Below are positions 16,523-24,440 of a stretch of 29,838 bases of DNA, in pieces. How positions within the stretch are numbered: position 1 is the stretch's first letter; each line of letters opens with the position of its first letter. The position numbers and the translations under genes were made by a program. Location of the stretch: the NCBI GenBank assembly GCA_964536465.1, contig CAZHXQ010000014.1:1-29838 (forward strand), given 5' to 3'. The notes below the pieces were generated by a model. The model did no database searches. It worked only from the letters and a program-made list of their open reading frames with translations, and had not been told where the DNA came from. This DNA is from Mesolinea sp964536465 (GTDB lineage Bacteria; Chloroflexota; Anaerolineae; Anaerolineales; Anaerolineaceae).

Positions 16523-17510
16523 CGCGTATGCTCCCATCTTCAGTGTTTACCCAACAGGCTGCCCGATGACCTTCTTCAATGGGAAGTAAGGGTGGGTTTT
16601 GCATCCTGCATTTTTCAACCACCCACTTACAGCGGGGGGCAAACGGACAGGAGTGAGGCATTTTATAAAGCATCGGGGGCATGCCATCGATGGAATATAA
16701 GCGTTTGCGACCTTCAGCCTGGATCTGGGGCAGACTGCCCAGCAGACCAATAGTATAGGGGTGCGAGGGTCTGCGGTAGAGATCATCTACCAGAGCGTCT
16801 TCAATTACAAAACCACCATACATGACGTTCACGCGGTGGGCAATACTGGCGACCACGCCCAGGTCATGAGTAATCCAGATGACTGACATGCCCAGCTCTT
16901 CCCGCAGGCGGATTACCAGATCAACGATCTGTGCCTGGATGGTTACGTCTAAAGCGGTAGTAGGTTCATCGGCGATCAAAATCTGCGGGGCGCAGCTGAG
17001 CGCCATTGCGATCATGACACGCTGACGCATACCGCCGGAATATTGATGGGGATAGTCTTTCAGTCGGTCTGCCGCCCTCGGAATGCCAACCAGCTCGAGC
17101 AATTCAACCGAGCGAGCCAGAGCCTGCTCGTGAGAAAAGCCCAGGTGAAGCATCAGGGGCTCAGCCAATTGCTTGCCGATAGTCATGACCGGGTTTAGTG
17201 AGGTCATTGGATCCTGAAAGATCATTGAGATTTGACCACCCCTCACATGACGAATTTCGTCGTTGGTCATCTTAAGCAGGTCTTGCCCCTTGAACATTGC
17301 CTCACCCGCAACGATTTTGCCGGGGGGCTGCTGGATCAGTGAAAGGATGGAGAGCATCGAAACACTTTTGCCGCAGCCGCTCTCACCTACAATGCCCAGC
17401 GATTCGCCTTCATTGAGTGTGAAATCGACGCCATTTACGGCATGAACAACCCCTTCGGGGGTGTTGAATTGTGTCTCCAATCCTTTTACATTCAATAGTT
17501 CATTTGTCAT
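16512..17510 (-). CDS. Peptide ABC transporter ATP-binding protein, DppD/OppD family
   Basis: A 332-residue ATPase subunit, first gene of the peptide uptake operon (order here: D, F, binding protein, B, C). Walker A GESGCGKS is at 42-49, followed by MIFQDPMTSLNPVMTI, YSGGMRQRVMIAMAL and ILIADEPTTALDVTIQAQ. The C-terminal domain carries CPFAPRC, then two further Cys residues (EKC and AACW), the same four-Cys motif as the F subunit. It forms a heterodimer with the F subunit to drive import through the B/C channel. GGACA lies upstream of the ATG. The unrecognised 6-TM gene ends 58 bases upstream on the same strand. Confidence 0.94.
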   Translation of the reverse strand: MTNELLNVKGLETQFNTPEGVVHAVNGVDFTLNEGESLGIVGESGCGKSVSMLSILSLIQQPPGKIVAGEAMFKGQDLLKMTNDEIRHVRGGQISMIFQDPMTSLNPVMTIGKQLAEPLMLHLGFSHEQALARSVELLELVGIPRAADRLKDYPHQYSGGMRQRVMIAMALSCAPQILIADEPTTALDVTIQAQIVDLVIRLREELGMSVIWITHDLGVVASIAHRVNVMYGGFVIEDALVDDLYRRPSHPYTIGLLGSLPQIQAEGRKRLYSIDGMPPMLYKMPHSCPFAPRCKWVVEKCRMQNPPLLPIEEGHRAACWVNTEDGSIRDAE

Positions 17511-17551
17511 TAATATGTCCTTAATTGAACTGAGGTTATTTTCTTATGGGT

Positions 17552-17564
17552 ATGGTAATACCAT
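17552..17564. promoter_or_regulatory. Near-perfect 13-bp palindrome upstream of the peptide transporter operon
   Basis: ATGGTA-A-TACCAT is a 6-bp inverted repeat around one central base, in the 58-base gap 42 bases before the DppD-like start codon. The position suits an operator, but no regulator is encoded beside it and no clear promoter boxes could be placed. Confidence 0.35.
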
Positions 17565-17568
17565 TCAT

Positions 17569-18552
17569 TTATGATGTTAGGGTAGCGGAAAATTTACTGG
17601 CTAAAATTATATCATCAAAAATTTTGTCAACTTTGGATTTTCCTGGCGTCTCAAAAAGATAAAACTCGATGTGCTTGAACTCCGGTTTGATGATCTCACA
17701 GAAGGTCGGCTGCGAGTAAACAACATGGCAGAGTGCTTCCTGGGTGTCGAATTCGACGACCACTTTCATGACTCCCAGGTAATTATCGGAGGCTATCAAT
17801 GTGAGCTTATACGGCTCCAGGACCAGATCTTCCAGGGGGCGGACGACAGTCAGGTGCATCTTGCGTGCTTCCAGTTTGTCGACCTCCTGATTGTAATAAG
17901 TCGCGCCGTTCTTGAGAAGGGTGTCTATCACGGCTACGGGTTCACGAAAATGACTGGTCACTAGCATATCAGCCGATAGGCCCGTCCCGACCATAATCGC
18001 CAGACAGACAAACATGGGCATCCAGCCGCCCACCAGGCTGGAGGAAGCCAGGCTTTGGTCGATAAGCAGGTTTTCAAGAATGCCACATAAAACACAGCCA
18101 CAACCAATGGCAAAAATGCCAAAAAACCAGTAATGACCGATGTTATTCAACGCTTCGATTTTTATAAGGGGAATGTAATCCGGTTCTATCTTACCGATCG
18201 CCCAGGGAACAAATTTCAGCGGCAATAACAGGGTCATGTAAGTAAAAAGCACAGCTAATCCCAGCCACAGCAGCAGAGTCACAACTCCGGATTCGAACCT
18301 GGCTGTCAGATAACCTGCCAGAACGCTCGCCGGCAAGCAGACCAGCAGTGCTGGGATAAATTTCACGAAGGGCAGGGAAAGATTGTGGCGGTTCAACAGC
18401 CAGGCATCCATTCCCCAGGCTGCCAGCGTGAAAAATAATCCGGCTATGAAACCGTATTGAAGGCCCAGACTGATTCGCTTTCGCGAGACGCTACCAAACA
18501 TTTTTAAATTATAATCCTGTTGAAGTTTTCGGGTAATCTGCCCATCAGTCAA
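17569..18552 (-). CDS. Unrecognised six-TM membrane protein with soluble C-terminal domain
   Basis: A 327-residue protein that I do not recognise. Six hydrophobic segments are visible (roughly 30-53, 62-84, 89-115, 135-165 and 172-200 with one boundary unclear), followed by a soluble domain of about 120 residues starting near SHFREPVAVIDTLLKNG that is rich in beta-type sequence (MHLTVVRPLEDLVLEPYKLTLIASDN). No catalytic motif stands out. The longest frame starts at TTG 18552 with AGGT 7 bases upstream; an ATG at 18501 (17 residues shorter) is an alternative with a weaker site. It is 58 bases upstream of the peptide transporter operon on the same strand and could be cotranscribed with it. Function unknown. 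Confidence 0.7.
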   Translation of the reverse strand: MTDGQITRKLQQDYNLKMFGSVSRKRISLGLQYGFIAGLFFTLAAWGMDAWLLNRHNLSLPFVKFIPALLVCLPASVLAGYLTARFESGVVTLLLWLGLAVLFTYMTLLLPLKFVPWAIGKIEPDYIPLIKIEALNNIGHYWFFGIFAIGCGCVLCGILENLLIDQSLASSSLVGGWMPMFVCLAIMVGTGLSADMLVTSHFREPVAVIDTLLKNGATYYNQEVDKLEARKMHLTVVRPLEDLVLEPYKLTLIASDNYLGVMKVVVEFDTQEALCHVVYSQPTFCEIIKPEFKHIEFYLFETPGKSKVDKIFDDIILASKFSATLTS

Positions 18553-18697
18553 TAATCTGACCTACTCTCACTACAGGCAAGCGCGGGCGTTGTAACAGGA
18601 GCAGGGTCACAGACGCTCCCAGTGAGACTTCTGGTTAGGTCACACCCGTCACAGGACTGGATTTTCTTTTGACAGTTCAGTCACCTTTATGGTAGCG

Positions 18698-18726
18698 TTG
18701 ACAAGAACTTGCTTAAGGGCTAAACT
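18698..18726 (+). promoter_or_regulatory. Sigma-70-type promoter of the recombinase-like / LCP gene pair
   Basis: A perfect -35 TTGACA (18698-18703) and a -10 TAAACT (18721-18726, 4 of 6) are spaced by 17 bases. The predicted start of transcription near 18733 leaves a ~35-base leader before the GGAGAG ribosome site and ATG at 18768. A second TTGACA at 18669-18674 has no matching -10. Confidence 0.6.
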
Positions 18727-18767
18727 TAATTTTGTTTTATATGACTACACGAAATGTTGGAGAGACA

Positions 18768-19706
18768 ATGAATCAAAACAACGAGGCGATCAGCGCACAT
18801 ATCACTGAGAACACCCTGCTCCAGCCGGCTATTCAGGCCTGGAAATTTTTCCTTCGGGATCAAGGCCGCTCTCCTCACACGCTCAAAGCGTTCGAAGCTG
18901 ATCTGATGTTATTAGAAGAATTTATGCCAACAGACAAGCAAATTGGGCAGATCGCCACGAAAGACCTGGAAGATTATCTGACCTGGATGGAAAAAGACCG
19001 TGGTGTTCCCTGCAGTCCGAAGACGCTTTCGCGGCGAATCACTTCGTTGAAATCATTCTTCCGCTGGCTGACCCAAGGTGCTGTTATCGCGCTGGATCCG
19101 GCTGAAAAAATCATCCAGAAGACGGTAACCAGTCCGCTGCCCGCTGTTCTCACCCCTGAAGAGCTCCAGACCGCCCTCGAGGCGGCCGATTCCATCCGCG
19201 ATGCGGCAAGCCCTGATCCCCGTCCGTATGTCTTGTTGACGCTGGTGCTCGAAACCGCCATGAAAAAAGGGGAATGTCTCAGTTTGAAGAGCAATCATCT
19301 TGAGTTGAGTAACCCTGATGAAGCCTACATATTTGTTCGTTACCCTAATCAACGCTACCGCTTCAAAGAGCGAAAAATCCCGGTGTCGCCAGAATGGGTG
19401 GATGCCTATAACCAATACGCTGAAAAATACGAAATCAAGGACCAGGTCTTTCCCTGGTCTCAAAGACGTCTTGAATACCTGCTTGAAGACATTACTAATG
19501 CTGGCAAGATGGACAAACACATAAGTTTTGACATGCTCCGCTGGACAAGCGCATTAAATGACCTGACCAGCGGCGTCGAGCAGGATAAAATTCGTCAAAA
19601 ACTGGGTATCTCAAAAATTCAATGGCGCGAAGTTAAAAGCAAACTGCGCAGCCTGGCTCTGCTGAATGGCTACCAGCTCCCAGAAGAGGATCAAAACCCG
19701 GGCTAA
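18768..19706 (+). CDS. Tyrosine-recombinase-like protein lacking catalytic residues
   Basis: A 312-residue protein with the two-part layout of XerC/XerD: an N-terminal SAM-like DNA-binding domain (about 10-100, with FLRDQGRSPHTLKAFEADL and SRRITSLKSFFRWL) and a C-terminal catalytic-fold domain (about 115-300). The catalytic positions are changed. The first Arg of the TGLRISEL motif is Lys166 (ETAMKKGE). The HxLRH motif reads DMLRW (255-259), so Arg258 remains but the first His is Asp. LGH is LGI (279-281). The position of the nucleophilic Tyr is about Lys290, and no Tyr occurs near it. It is therefore probably not a recombinase; a DNA-binding role is an inference. The start at 18768 follows GGAGAG; upstream in-frame TTG and ATG codons at 18732 and 18741 lie on or near the predicted transcription start. 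The LCP gene follows after 25 bases. Confidence 0.8.
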   Translation: MNQNNEAISAHITENTLLQPAIQAWKFFLRDQGRSPHTLKAFEADLMLLEEFMPTDKQIGQIATKDLEDYLTWMEKDRGVPCSPKTLSRRITSLKSFFRWLTQGAVIALDPAEKIIQKTVTSPLPAVLTPEELQTALEAADSIRDAASPDPRPYVLLTLVLETAMKKGECLSLKSNHLELSNPDEAYIFVRYPNQRYRFKERKIPVSPEWVDAYNQYAEKYEIKDQVFPWSQRRLEYLLEDITNAGKMDKHISFDMLRWTSALNDLTSGVEQDKIRQKLGISKIQWREVKSKLRSLALLNGYQLPEEDQNPG

Positions 19707-19731
19707 TCCGCGCCCCAAACACAGGAATAAA

Positions 19732-20700
19732 ATGACCTATACAACCCGTAATGAACGCAAGAGCGGTTTTCCTTTTGGCTGGATACTGCTCCTGATCAGC
19801 CTTGCGCTTGTCGTCTTGGCAGGCATCAGTATCAACAAAATTCGAAACGGTCAGTCAGGTTTTATGACCAACCTCTGGATGGCGGAAACAGACCCCGAAC
19901 CTGACCCGTACCTGGACGGTAGCGCGCTGGCTCTGCCGGTATCTGGCAAGGTTAAGACTGTCATGCTGCTGGGCTCTGACTTTCAACCTGAAATCGGCTT
20001 TAGAACGGATGTCATGCTTCTTTTAGCAATGAATACTGATACCAGCGAATTTCATCTGCTCTCTTTCCCCCGCGACCTGTGGGTCAACATCCCAGGAGTG
20101 GGACCGCAGCGTTTGAACACTGCCCTGCCGTTTGGCGGCCCCGAACTGCTCAGCGATACTCTGGCACTTAATTTCGGTTTCAGACCAGATAATTTCGCTA
20201 TGGTCGACTTCGACGGTTTCAAACACATCATCGAGGTGATGGATGGCATCGATGTGGACGTTGAAAAACACATGGAGGACGGCTGCTGGTTGAACGACAC
20301 CGGCTGGTGCGTGATCGAACCTGGCAGGCAATTCATGACTGCCAATGAAGCCCTCTGGTATGTGCGCGCCCGCAAAAACACATCTGACTTCGATCGTAAC
20401 CGCAGGCAGCAGGAAGTGCTCAGGGCCATGGTTGCCAAAGCGCTGCGACCCTCAGAATTGACCAATCTCGACCGGGTGATCAAGGCCATTAACGCCTCTA
20501 CGGAAACAGATTTAGTCCTGGGAGATATGTTTTTGTATGTTTTCCCGCTTGCCAAGTTTTTTGACGGTCCAGATATCACCAGTTACCAGATCACTCCGGC
20601 AGAAGCCGTACCTGGAACCACCGACGGCGGCGCGGCAGTGCTCTATCCGGACATTGCTGCCATCCAGGCCATCATTCGCCAGGCTCTCTGGATTGAATAG
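19732..20700 (+). CDS. LytR-CpsA-Psr (LCP) family glycopolymer transferase, paralogue 2
   Basis: A 322-residue membrane-anchored protein: a short cytoplasmic N terminus, one helix (about 15-35), a linker, and an LCP domain from about residue 74. Key residues seen: FRTDVML with Arg91, FPRD with Arg114/Asp115, and DFDRNRR with Arg222, Arg224 and Arg225. The Cys185/Cys193 pair in DGCWLNDTGWC has the same 8-residue spacing as Cys206/Cys214 of the first LCP in this window, so a disulfide in a shared loop is plausible. The frame is open upstream to 19666, but that would overlap the recombinase-like gene; ATG 19732 with AGGA five bases before is preferred. Likely role: moving lipid-linked glycopolymer onto the envelope. 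Its stop is only 3 bases from the convergent tilS stop. Confidence 0.9.
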   Translation: MTYTTRNERKSGFPFGWILLLISLALVVLAGISINKIRNGQSGFMTNLWMAETDPEPDPYLDGSALALPVSGKVKTVMLLGSDFQPEIGFRTDVMLLLAMNTDTSEFHLLSFPRDLWVNIPGVGPQRLNTALPFGGPELLSDTLALNFGFRPDNFAMVDFDGFKHIIEVMDGIDVDVEKHMEDGCWLNDTGWCVIEPGRQFMTANEALWYVRARKNTSDFDRNRRQQEVLRAMVAKALRPSELTNLDRVIKAINASTETDLVLGDMFLYVFPLAKFFDGPDITSYQITPAEAVPGTTDGGAAVLYPDIAAIQAIIRQALWIE

Positions 20701-20703
20701 GAT

Positions 20704-22134
20704 TCAGCCCGGCGCGATAAGTTCGAGGTGCAGCACCTCGTGTTCATCTCCGGTTAGCCGCCAGGCCTGAGCGATCCTCAATCCGGCCACCCAAAGAATC
20801 GACCCCGCGCTGCACACCACCGGCCATAATTTGCGGGCAGCGCGGGGAATTTTTTGATTAATAAAAAAGTCGCTCATCTTCTGACGTTTATTCACCATGC
20901 CCAAAGGCGACCAGCGTTCCCCCTCAAATGGAGCCCTGATCCTCAGCGGCCATTCCAGGTCAGCCGGGTTGATCCAAGCGTGCGCGGCAGCCTGCCGAAC
21001 CTCGATTGGCAGGCGCTCGTACTCTTCTCGCTCTACCAGTTCTGACTTGATCTGCCAGCCAGACTGAAGCTGAACGGCGTTTTCCAAATCGAGCAGGTGA
21101 GGGCTTTGGCTGTGGAGCTGTGGTAAATCGTTCCGCGGCAAGTGAAATTCACCCAGCGAAAGCAGAAAGGTTTCTTCTTGATTTTGGATGAGGATGCCGG
21201 CTTTGAAATCGCTGCGGGGTCTGTGTAAGTCCACGGCACGTTTCGCGCGCTCAAGTTCAGCATAGCCAAGGTCACGAAGACCGGGAGAAAGCTTGGCTGC
21301 GGCTTTCATCAGGAGGCGGTACTGAATGGCCACCTCCAGCTTTTCCCAGCAGGGACGGTCAAATACCAGGGCTTCGCCCGGATAGGTGGCTATCAGGCAG
21401 TCCTCCCAGGCGCATTGAGTCAATTTTTCTAACACCTGACGGTCGAGATCGATCACCCGGGCGTTCCTTGCCAGAATTGACCGAAATGATGGTTGGATTT
21501 CTTCAATCCGTGGAATCAGTTCATGTCTCAGTCGGTTGCGATAAAAGCGCACGTCCTGATTTGATTCATCTTCAATCGGTTTGATCTGATTTCGAGCGCA
21601 ATAAGCAAGGACGTCCTGCTTGCGGGTCTCCAAAAGTGGCCGCCAAAGGGGAATTCGATCTGAAAACTGGGGCAGTACTTCGACCTTGCGCATGCCGGTC
21701 AGCCCATTGATTCCGCTGCCCCGCAAAAAGTGCATCAGTATGGTCTCAACCTGATCGTCAAGATGGTGGGCAGTCAAAATGGCCTGCGCGTTGCTCTGCT
21801 CGGCTACACGTATCAAAAATTCATAGCGGCAGAAACGGGCAGCCTCCTCCAATCCCAGTTTGCTCACTTTGGCAAATTCGCCTACATCTCCGCTGTCCGA
21901 GCGGGCAGAGAGCCCCCATTTCTCCATGAGCGCCAAAACCTCCATGGCTTCGTCACCCGAACCTGGTCTGAGCTGGTGATCATAGTGCGCGGCAATAAGC
22001 TGCAGTCCCGACTGCAGCAGCAGGTGCGTCAGGCACAGGCTGTCAGCCCCACCCGACACGCCTATCACCACAGGCTTGCGCGGGTCAGGCTCAAAGCGTG
22101 CAAAAAATGAGGTAAGAAATTGAGCCGAATCCAT
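20704..22134 (-). CDS. tilS: tRNA(Ile)-lysidine synthase TilS
   Basis: A 476-residue ATP-dependent enzyme that converts C34 of the CAU anticodon of tRNA-Ile to lysidine, so that it reads AUA codons. The PP-loop SGGADS is at 27-32. TAHHLDDQVETILMHFLRGSG is the diagnostic N-type ATPase block, followed by GLTGM and RPLLETRK. The C-terminal TilS domain shows WSPLGM, KMSDFFINQKIPRAAR and WVAGLRIAQAWRLT. The frame extends 24 bases upstream to a TTG at 22158, but that stretch contains the -10 box, so ATG 22134 is the start. No ribosome site precedes it; a leaderless transcript is predicted. It is divergent from coaE and convergent with the LCP gene. Confidence 0.95.
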   Translation of the reverse strand: MDSAQFLTSFFARFEPDPRKPVVIGVSGGADSLCLTHLLLQSGLQLIAAHYDHQLRPGSGDEAMEVLALMEKWGLSARSDSGDVGEFAKVSKLGLEEAARFCRYEFLIRVAEQSNAQAILTAHHLDDQVETILMHFLRGSGINGLTGMRKVEVLPQFSDRIPLWRPLLETRKQDVLAYCARNQIKPIEDESNQDVRFYRNRLRHELIPRIEEIQPSFRSILARNARVIDLDRQVLEKLTQCAWEDCLIATYPGEALVFDRPCWEKLEVAIQYRLLMKAAAKLSPGLRDLGYAELERAKRAVDLHRPRSDFKAGILIQNQEETFLLSLGEFHLPRNDLPQLHSQSPHLLDLENAVQLQSGWQIKSELVEREEYERLPIEVRQAAAHAWINPADLEWPLRIRAPFEGERWSPLGMVNKRQKMSDFFINQKIPRAARKLWPVVCSAGSILWVAGLRIAQAWRLTGDEHEVLHLELIAPG

Positions 22135-22140
22135 GCAGAG

Positions 22141-22146
22141 ATTATA
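22141..22146 (-). promoter_or_regulatory. -10 box of a predicted leaderless tilS promoter
   Basis: A consensus TATAAT on the minus strand ends six bases (CTCTGC) before the tilS ATG. That places the expected first transcribed base on the A of the start codon. No clear -35 is seen and no Shine-Dalgarno sequence is present. Confidence 0.6.
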
Positions 22147-22245
22147 GCTCAACCCCAACTGCTCCTGATCGTTTGTGAGCCGGGTTAATAATCAAGGTAC
22201 AAACAGAATCCCACCACATTCTCTCGCAACCGCCCTCGTCTGCAG

Positions 22246-22251
22246 TATACT
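22246..22251 (+). promoter_or_regulatory. -10 box of a predicted leaderless coaE promoter
   Basis: TATACT ends six bases (TAATCT) before the coaE ATG, again putting the expected +1 on the start codon. No -35 matching TTGACA and no Shine-Dalgarno sequence are present upstream. Confidence 0.55.
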
Positions 22252-22257
22252 TAATCT

Positions 22258-23334
22258 ATGTCCCATAAGCCTTTTGTGATTGGTTTGACTGGCAACATCG
22301 CCTCCGGCAAAACCGTGATCCGTAATTATCTGGCAAATTTCGGCGCGTACGCAATCGATGCCGATCTGACCGCAAAAGACACCTACCTGCCCGGCTCTCC
22401 CGCCTGGCAGGCCATTCTCGACCACTTTGGGGACGATCTGCGCATGGCGGATGACCAGATCAACCGCAGCAAATTGGGTCTGATTGTGCTTGCAGATTCA
22501 GCAGAGTTAAAGGTACTCGAAGATATCGTTCACCCCATCGTCGACCAGGTCATTTTGAACCAGATCGAACAATGCAATCGCCCGATCCTGGTAATCGAAG
22601 CGATAAAAATTCTTGAATCAAACATACTCAATTACTGTGATCAAGTCTGGACTGCCGCGGCGGATAAAGACGTCCGCTTCAGGCGTCTGGTGGAAAGCCG
22701 GGGACACAGCGAAAGCCTCGCCTGGGAAAAGGTCAATTGGCAGGCCCCTCAGGAAGACAAAATTGCCCGCTCGGACGCGGTCATTTGGACAAATGGCTCT
22801 TTCGCTGAAACTTACCAGCAGACATCACAAATTCTCTCCGATTTGGAGCTGCCCACAGTCAGGCAGGTGAGTCGAAATGCTCACAGCCTCAGAACCATGG
22901 ACGTAACGGAATTCCCCCTGGCCTGTGACCTGATTTCTCAACGAACGGGACGGGAATGGACCTGCGACCACATCTACCAGCTTTTGGGAGGCAAACTTGC
23001 TCCGGTGCTGCACTGTGATGACAGGCTGATTCAGGTTCAACGGCTTAGCAACCGTCAGCAACTGGTATTGTTGACCAGCCAGGCGCCAGTCAAAACGGAA
23101 ACGGTAACCACCCCTGAAGCCATGGCGCTCCTGCAGGCATGGCTGGGGAACGCTTACTCTCTTTTGGCAGTTACCCACGACGTCCTGCCAGCCAAAGAAG
23201 CCTGGCAAGCCAGCTTTTTGCCCAGTGAAGACCTGCCTGAGGCTGTCCCCTACCCGGTTTATGCTTCCTTTTTGAGAGAAAACGGTTTAATGCCCGGTGA
23301 AGTCTGGATCAAGCCCCTGCGGGGTGATGAATAA
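22258..23334 (+). CDS. coaE: Dephospho-CoA kinase with a C-terminal extension of unknown function
   Basis: A 358-residue protein. Residues 1-~200 are CoaE, which phosphorylates dephospho-CoA in the last step of coenzyme A synthesis. The P-loop GNIASGKT is at 12-19, the DAD motif at 34-36, and HPIV and an Arg-rich lid (VRFRRLVESRG) follow. Where many CoaE proteins read PLLFE, this one reads IEAIKILES. The usual family length is about 200 residues. The remaining ~150 (from about PTVRQVSRNAHSLRTMD) form an additional domain, with strands such as VQRLSNRQQLVLLTS and the end PVYASFLRENGLMPGEVWIKPL, that I do not recognise. The ATG directly follows a -10 box, so a leaderless mRNA is likely. Confidence 0.9.
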   Translation: MSHKPFVIGLTGNIASGKTVIRNYLANFGAYAIDADLTAKDTYLPGSPAWQAILDHFGDDLRMADDQINRSKLGLIVLADSAELKVLEDIVHPIVDQVILNQIEQCNRPILVIEAIKILESNILNYCDQVWTAAADKDVRFRRLVESRGHSESLAWEKVNWQAPQEDKIARSDAVIWTNGSFAETYQQTSQILSDLELPTVRQVSRNAHSLRTMDVTEFPLACDLISQRTGREWTCDHIYQLLGGKLAPVLHCDDRLIQVQRLSNRQQLVLLTSQAPVKTETVTTPEAMALLQAWLGNAYSLLAVTHDVLPAKEAWQASFLPSEDLPEAVPYPVYASFLRENGLMPGEVWIKPLRGDE

Positions 23335-23522
23335 CTGCGCATCAGGCAGCATAGCCGGCTCCCACCCCGGATCATTTGTGATGCAGCATTCCCAAACCCG
23401 AAAGGTCGTAAAACCACCCACGTCATGAGCCCGACACCGTGTTCAAATACCATCCGTCGATAAAATTTATTTTCCTTCCTGATTACTGTTATAAATTTTT
23501 CGAATGCAGCGATGAAAGAGGT

Positions 23523-23528
23523 TATACT
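23523..23528 (+). promoter_or_regulatory. Candidate -10 box of the cdaA operon
   Basis: TATACT lies 24 bases before the cdaA ATG in an AT-rich stretch of the 218-base gap after coaE. No convincing -35 is found at 16-18 bases. The rest of this gap shows no gene or strong terminator. Confidence 0.4.
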
Positions 23529-23552
23529 ATTTAATGGTTAGCAGGTATTAAA

Positions 23553-24440
23553 ATGCAAGAATTATGGAACAACCTCATGTTTATCCTGGAACGCTTCACG
23601 TGGTTCAGTCTTCTTGACATTCTTCTGGTAACCGTTTTTTTCAGCCTTCTGCTTTACCTTCTGCGCGACACCGGCGCCCAATCACTTTTACGAGGCGTCT
23701 TTTTACTGGTCATTTTGGTGTTTTTGCTCACCGCTCTGGTGAATTTGCCTGCTTTTTCCTGGCTGGTTCAAACTATTTCGCCTGCCCTGATAGTGGCCAT
23801 ACCCGTGATTTTCGCGCCAGAACTGCGGCGCGGGCTCGAACGTATGGGCAGCGTGGGCAGGTTTGGTTTTTGGCGGAACCTGCAACGGTCAAAAGCCAGC
23901 CAGGAAATGGAAGATATGCTCAATGCGGTTTCCAAAGCTGTCGTCCAACTGGCAGAACGGCGCCACGGCGCGCTGATCGTCATCAGCCGGCGGGAAATGC
24001 TGGATATGTATTATAAAAATGGGGTCATGATGGACGCTGATGTCAGCCCCCAATTACTTCTTCAGATCTTCTACCCCAACACGCCCTTACACGACGGTGC
24101 CGTCATCATTTCGGATAACCGCATCCAGGCAGCCGCCTGCGTGATGCCTCTTTCTACCAGTGGGGTGCTCAACAGCACTGCCGACCGCTCGCTGGGGCTG
24201 CGCCATCGTGCTGCCATGGGCATCAGTGAAGTCACCGACGCGCTGGCGATCGTGGTTTCAGAAGAAGCCGGCACCATTGCCATCGCCCACCGGGGAAAAC
24301 TCATCCGCAGGCTGGATGGGGAACGCCTGCTCAACAGCATGCGTGCTATCATGACCACCGACCAACCTGTCAAATCAAACCGCCTGAAAGGATGGCTTGG
24401 AAAGAAAGAAGTTGAAGAGACAGAGGAGGAAGCAGAATGA
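23553..24440 (+). CDS. cdaA: Diadenylate cyclase CdaA
   Basis: A 295-residue membrane enzyme that makes the second messenger c-di-AMP from two ATP. Three hydrophobic segments occupy about residues 15-95, and the DAC (DisA_N) domain lies at about 100-265. Catalytic motifs are DGA at 181-183 (LHDGAVII) and RHR at 217-219 (LGLRHRAAMG), with the surrounding NTPLHDGAV and EVTDALAIVVSEE typical of CdaA. The length is close to the family norm of about 275. The ATG overlap with the next gene (ATGA) couples it to the YbbR protein, the usual CdaA partner. In many Firmicutes glmM follows; here it does not. Confidence 0.96.
   Translation: MQELWNNLMFILERFTWFSLLDILLVTVFFSLLLYLLRDTGAQSLLRGVFLLVILVFLLTALVNLPAFSWLVQTISPALIVAIPVIFAPELRRGLERMGSVGRFGFWRNLQRSKASQEMEDMLNAVSKAVVQLAERRHGALIVISRREMLDMYYKNGVMMDADVSPQLLLQIFYPNTPLHDGAVIISDNRIQAAACVMPLSTSGVLNSTADRSLGLRHRAAMGISEVTDALAIVVSEEAGTIAIAHRGKLIRRLDGERLLNSMRAIMTTDQPVKSNRLKGWLGKKEVEETEEEAE

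Noticed and set aside
19666..19731. Upstream extension of the second LCP protein
   Set aside because: It overlaps the end of the recombinase-like gene; ATG 19732 has a close AGGA and places the membrane helix near the N terminus.
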